Part shown: positions 35,981 through 39,893 of the stretch, one piece after another
Layout of the letters: each line of letters begins with the position of its first letter
How positions within the stretch are numbered: the first letter of the stretch is position 1
NCBI GenBank assembly: GCA_013365365.1
Contig: JABVXU010000494.1
Span: forward strand, 1-39,893
Reading direction: 5' to 3'
Length of the DNA: 39,893 nt
Source: Cruorifilaria tuberocauda
Taxonomy: Eukaryota > Nematoda > Chromadorea > Rhabditida > Onchocercidae
The notes under the pieces: model-generated
Seen by the model: the letters and a program-made list of their open reading frames with translations, nothing else
The model's database searches: none
Told to the model about the DNA's origin: nothing
Position numbers and translations under genes: made by a program

Positions 35981-37208
35981 TGGGTTGAATGAACAATGCT
36001 CAACATTAAATATAAAACAACCTTATACTTAATTCTTTTCACTTATTTATATTAATAATTGCTTAATATAAAAATTAAATTTTGCATATTAACGTAATAT
36101 GTTATATATCATATTTTATTCAGAATATTTCATTTCAAGTTCTAATTAATTCCTAATTTTAATTCCTGTATTATTTTTAATACAACAATTTTTCATACAT
36201 TTTCAACACTTTATCTCTATGATTATTGTTGTTAATAGATTGACATTAAAAGCACCAAGAGTGCAACAGTTTATTTCATTTTACTGTTTAGATAGAAATG
36301 CTGTTATCGTTAGTTATAGTATTAAATGAATTTATAATATTCTCATCGAATTCATCTAGGAAGAACTGAAATGATATAACAGAAGACGGTTGATAACATT
36401 GTATGTTAAAGGTTAGCGTGTAGATATACTTAATTAAAGCAGACTATATACGGTTTTATATCGATTCATTATAATTTTACCTCTTGTTTCATCATCATCT
36501 TTTAAGAGGCTGGAGAATTTACCATTCTACACAATTCTCATTTCAATTGCTCCTGCCAATTCGTCTATCCCATGACCTTTAACCCTTATGTGCCGCTCAT
36601 TTCAAATCATATACAATATCTTCTCAGTAAGAGACTTCTTTTTTGAGCATACTTTATTGTTGACATTCTTATCCATAATCCAATCGATATATCTTGACCT
36701 TGGGATTTTGACCCTGCTTTCTGTTATTTGTTATCTTTACTATTATAAGATTTATCTTCTTTATCGATAATTTAATTATTGCTTCCATTAATAAGGCTTT
36801 ATTCGATTTGTGCAAAAAAATATATATGATTCTCAGAAACTTTCACGACAAAAATTTTTGGTGACTAAGGTGAGGTGAGATATCAACTTCACTAATTAAA
36901 ATCAGCTTAACCAACAATCGAAAGAAATCGACAGAATTTAAAACCCCTCCAGGATGTTGAAAAATTGGATCTAATAGAGCCAGATCGAAATCTGCGTAAG
37001 AGATATGAAAATAGTACGAAACCAAAAAACGAATCGTTAAGGATAAAATCAAGCATTTCGAATTGTACGTCAGTACACTAGAATCAATCAATAAAAACTG
37101 GCTGATTCTCCTACAACAAATCATGCCTTCAACAAACAAGAAAGAGGACAAATTCTAAGAAATGGTCAACTATAAACAAAGCATTTTAAATTTAATTAAT
37201 GATTGTAA
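35981..37208. other. Intergenic region without a recognised gene
   Basis: Mostly AT-rich. The segment 36,840-37,150 has higher complexity and open frames on both strands, but none has splice signals and a recognisable protein. It lies directly downstream of the short RSR-2-like gene on the minus strand. Confidence 0.45.
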
Positions 37209-38004
37209 CTAAAAGGTATCACGAGTATCCATTTCTGCATCTATATCCAATTCGCCAGATGCCACTTGGCTTTGGAGAAGTTTCCGATATTCATTCACTT
37301 TATTTTGAATTTCAACTTCATCAAATCCCTGGAAATTTCAAGAATTCGTAATCCATGAAATCATGGTGCTTGAAATTTGATAGGATAAAAAAAATTGCTA
37401 ATTGTTAAGAAATTACCTGTTTTGGCTTCCTGAACGCAAGAAAAAATTGGTTCCACTCTTTTTTTTGGAAACTTTTTAAGCATACATTTTTTTAGAAAAA
37501 CTTACTTTATTTTCCATAATCATTTCAAAATTAGCGCATTTTAATTCTATATGCCGTTTACTGTTATGCTCTAACAGTTCTTTGTTTGGCTGTTTGTTGA
37601 TTTCAGCTTCGGCTCGCTTAATATTAGCTTCCGAGTTATATGCTATTCGTTTCTAAAGAAATATTTTCTTAAATGAATGAAATAATTGCTGTTCCAAAAG
37701 AGAATTATGCAATAGTCGTCTAAAAATCTTTTTCTTTGTCGAGCGACAGGAAAGATACACTCAAGAAAAATATCAAGCAGATTATTATTTTGCATGCTTT
37801 TTCAATCTAATAATGCATCTACAATGAAAATCAATCAGAATGAAATGAAGAAGCTGTGTTAGTAGTTGCGAAAAAATATCAAAATTAAAAAAAAATATTC
37901 GTTTTAAAAGGAACCTTCGAGAGCAAAAGATTAGCCAAATTAGCCTGCACGTATCCATTTGTGCCCGATCCACGAGCTGTCTGTAATCCAATGCCGTTGT
38001 ACAT
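37209..38004 (-). CDS. Short SRRM2/RSR-2-like protein, cwf21 domain only
   Basis: Three exons, 38004-37915, 37652-37506 and 37328-37209, join in phase 0 and give 118 residues. The start [20 protein letters not shown] is the near-invariant N-terminus of SRRM2/Cwc21 (RSR-2 in C. elegans), a spliceosome component near the catalytic centre. The second exon carries the cwf21 motif, [20 protein letters not shown], with a helix on either side. Exon 3 ends [12 protein letters not shown] and a TAG, where full-length homologues continue into a long Arg/Ser-rich tail that is absent here. A TTTTCCAG acceptor lies 10 bases before the ATG and suits spliced-leader trans-splicing. This is a truncated paralogue, or the TA|GTTACA after the Phe codon is a donor to an unseen exon. 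Its first exon is almost identical to the inverted copy at 39,778. Confidence 0.8.
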
Positions 38005-38084
38005 ACTGCACGATCTGGAAAATAAAATTTATTGATGATGAAACGCAATTTAATTAAGTTTTATCGCGACCAACAAACGACAAT
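37890..38084 (-). repeat. Left arm of inverted duplication
   Basis: Covers the start of intron 1, exon 1, the acceptor before the ATG and about 60 bases upstream of the left RSR-2-like gene. On the opposite strand it matches 39709-39893 nearly base for base, apart from five transitions and a 10-base insertion (about 38,060-38,070, GTCGCGATAA on the minus strand). Confidence 0.9.
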
Positions 38085-39777
38085 CACAAATTGACTAACG
38101 CCTACCACTTCTCTATACTTTAAATTATTGTTTCGATAACATTATGCAAGAAACATTAATTACCGAAACCATTAATGTTGAGTTCTTTACTGCATGCCAA
38201 ACAGGGACAGGGACATGTTGCAAATTCAGAATGAATTATTTTATCGTCTAATTTTAGCTGTTAATTAGCTTAAGAAGAGATTAAATAAATCCCAATTCCA
38301 TCACTATCTCCTCTCCGACCGGTTATCAGTTCATATGCTTACTCACAGAAGCACTCATCACATCTTTCTTCCTTTCGTTTCAACTTTCACTACTAGAACT
38401 TTTTAACAATTCATCATTTATTCCTAATTCTGCACCATACCATGACATAACCTTAAATTTTGCACTTTTTCTACTTTTACAATTTGTCTGAAACCACCGA
38501 ATTACATAAACTAAGCATACAAATCAACGACAGATGTTAGCTTCATATCCTATAATTGATATTACTCTTTGAGTCTAGATCATTCCCTCGAAGTTTAAGT
38601 AAGAGTTTGAAGCACTAACTGAATCAATGATCACACTATCACTAACGATTACAACCACTCCCTTCCCTACGCCCTCTCACGTGACAATGGTCCATATCTA
38701 CCCCCGGGTTGAAATTGAAACTACGTAACAGATTTCACATGCAACGATGAATGAAATAAACTGTCTCATTCTCGATGCTTTACACATATTTACGTCAACG
38801 TTAGCAACAGAATCAAAGAAAAATGTTTGAAGTATATGGAAAATTGTTGCATAACTGTCAGATATTTAAATTAAAATTTAAAACAAGGTATTCTGAATTT
38901 AATATGACACGTAATATATTACGCTAACATGCAAAATTTAATTTAAGTGAAAGAAGCATAAAGTTGTTTCATATTTAATGTTTAAATTAATAGTTGTTAT
39001 TCATCGTTCGTTCTACGGTTTCCGATGCATTTAATTCAAATTAGATTTGGCCTTTGTTTCTTTCCACGGCTAGCATACCTGACTTCTTTCGTTTTTCTTA
39101 AGAACACTTTGTTTGGACCGAAGAGGTCACATGTCATCTTGGCGCTAATTAGTTTCAAATTGTTTACACAGTGCATATTAACGTCTCGGAAATGTATAGA
39201 ACATTCTGGAGTTTTATCCCTTCCCGCCCTATCAAAATATCAAAACGGGAAATTGATCCAATTTCGATATCCTCGTATCCTCAATACATCAAGTTCCCTC
39301 AATCGATTATCATTGAGGTTTGGGATTAACTAAGGGATCCTCGGAACGCATTTCCTATCGTTAGAGTTTATTGTTATTATAACGCAAACAATTATCATGT
39401 TCTTATTCGTTGTACGTTATCATCTTCACGTAAAAAATAAAACATCCTTTGAACGATTCAATTGTGCCGCACAAGTCCAGATAAAATCCAACTTTCTCAA
39501 ACTTTCCTGACATATCGGGCAGTTCCCAATATCTTTCTGCGTCACATAATTGTTCATGACATGTAATCTACGGCATATTATGAAGGATTGGCTTAATGAC
39601 CTGTAATTTATTTATTAGATAGTTTAATAGGAGATAGGTAGGAGTCGATAGTTTTTATTCCTATTTTCACGTCTGATGTTGTTCTGGAATTAGTACTAAA
39701 GGATTTTAATTGTCGTTTGTTGACTTAATTAAATTGTGTTTCATCATCAATAAATTTTATTTTTCAGATCATGCAAT
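38005..39777. promoter_or_regulatory. Spacer between head-to-head RSR-2-like copies
   Basis: The 1.77 kb between the two start codons must supply promoters for both copies. It includes a CACGTGAC E-box-like motif near 38,679, a GC-richer patch at 39,030-39,340 and long AT-rich stretches. Outside the duplicated ends the two halves are not obviously mirror images. Confidence 0.45.
39036..39239 (-). other. Open frame of unknown status in the spacer
   Basis: On the minus strand 67 codons are open between stops, including MHCVNNLKLISAKMTCDLFG and PNKVFLRKTKEVRYASRGKK. A possible donor, AG|GTATGC, and an acceptor-like CTCCAG near 39,213 flank part of it. The composition is more protein-like than surrounding DNA. 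The plus strand is also open across it, so the coding strand, if any, is undecided. Confidence 0.25.
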
Positions 39778-39893
39778 ATGTACAACGGCATTGGATTACA
39801 AACAGCTCGTGGATCGGGCACAAATGGATACGTGCAGGCTAATTTGGCTAATCTTTTGCTCTCGAAGGTTCCTTTTAAAACGAATATTTTTTC
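39709..39893 (+). repeat. Right arm of inverted duplication
   Basis: Matches the reverse complement of 37890-38084. The match runs through exon 1 and at least 25 bases of intron 1 up to the window edge, so it probably continues beyond it. Confidence 0.9.
39778..39893 (+). CDS. rsr-2: First exon of SRRM2/RSR-2 homologue, partial
   Basis: Exon 1 (39778-39867) encodes 30 residues beginning [20 protein letters not shown] and ending LLLSK before a GTTCCT donor; the intron leaves the window. The protein is identical to that of the left copy, with one synonymous difference (CAA for CAG). RSR-2/SRRM2 proteins act in the spliceosome and couple splicing to transcription. A TTTTTCAG acceptor precedes the ATG by 10 bases. 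Here the leader contains an additional, out-of-frame ATG at 39771, absent from the left copy. Whether this is the full-length gene or a partial duplicate cannot be told from the window. Confidence 0.85.
   Translation, partial: MYNGIGLQTARGSGTNGYVQANLANLLLSKVPFKTNIF

Noticed and set aside
39025..39333. 102-codon plus-strand frame as a gene
   Set aside because: No splice support or recognisable domain, and the opposite strand is equally open. Kept only as a finding of unknown status.
1..39893. tRNA, rRNA, spliced-leader RNA, CRISPR or intact transposon
   Set aside because: No convincing B-box with a foldable cloverleaf, no match to the known nematode SL1 sequence, no regular direct repeats with unique spacers, and no transposase or reverse-transcriptase motif was seen by eye.

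Overview
The window looks like nuclear DNA of a nematode, most plausibly a spirurid or filarial-type parasite. It is strongly AT-rich, and its genes are broken into many short exons with GT..AG introns of about 50 to 1,160 bases whose acceptors read TTTTAG or TTTCAG. The recognisable proteins are conserved eukaryotic chromatin, kinetochore and spliceosome factors. The clade assignment is inference; no ribosomal or mitochondrial marker is present.

Layout. The left end (about 0.4-2.6 kb, minus strand) holds a three-exon gene for a small secreted or membrane protein. About 450 bases downstream on the same strand is a second candidate coding exon, an operon-like spacing. From 2.6 to 10.4 kb is an AT-rich gene-poor tract with microsatellites, a palindrome and a degenerate tandem repeat of about 50 bases. 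At 11.5-13.0 kb (minus) is a coiled-coil gene that looks like the kinetochore subunit SPC25 (KBP-3 in C. elegans), with an apparent reading-frame break at a T5 run. A 1.5 kb gap separates it from the divergent main gene.

The dominant feature is a complete 41-exon NURF301/BPTF (nurf-1) gene at 14,488-31,696 on the plus strand. I joined its exons by hand: every splice phase agrees, and the model gives about 2,190 residues. It has an N-terminal AT-hook, DDT domain, PHD finger, WSD/WHIM motif, several BPTF-specific blocks, a disordered middle, two further PHD fingers and a C-terminal bromodomain. This is the large histone-reading subunit of the ISWI-containing NURF remodelling complex.

To the right, 34.1-36.0 kb (minus) contains a multi-exon gene I do not recognise. 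At 37.2-38.0 kb (minus) lies a short three-exon gene encoding only the N-terminal cwf21 part of the spliceosomal protein SRRM2/RSR-2. The first exon of a second, nearly identical copy begins at 39,778 on the plus strand and leaves the window. The two copies are head to head, forming an inverted duplication with a 1.6 kb spacer. They differ only by transitions plus one small indel, and one transition creates an upstream ATG in the right-hand copy. This is the most unusual structural feature here, although an assembly artefact at a contig end must be excluded first.

No tRNA, rRNA, CRISPR array or intact mobile element was recognised.
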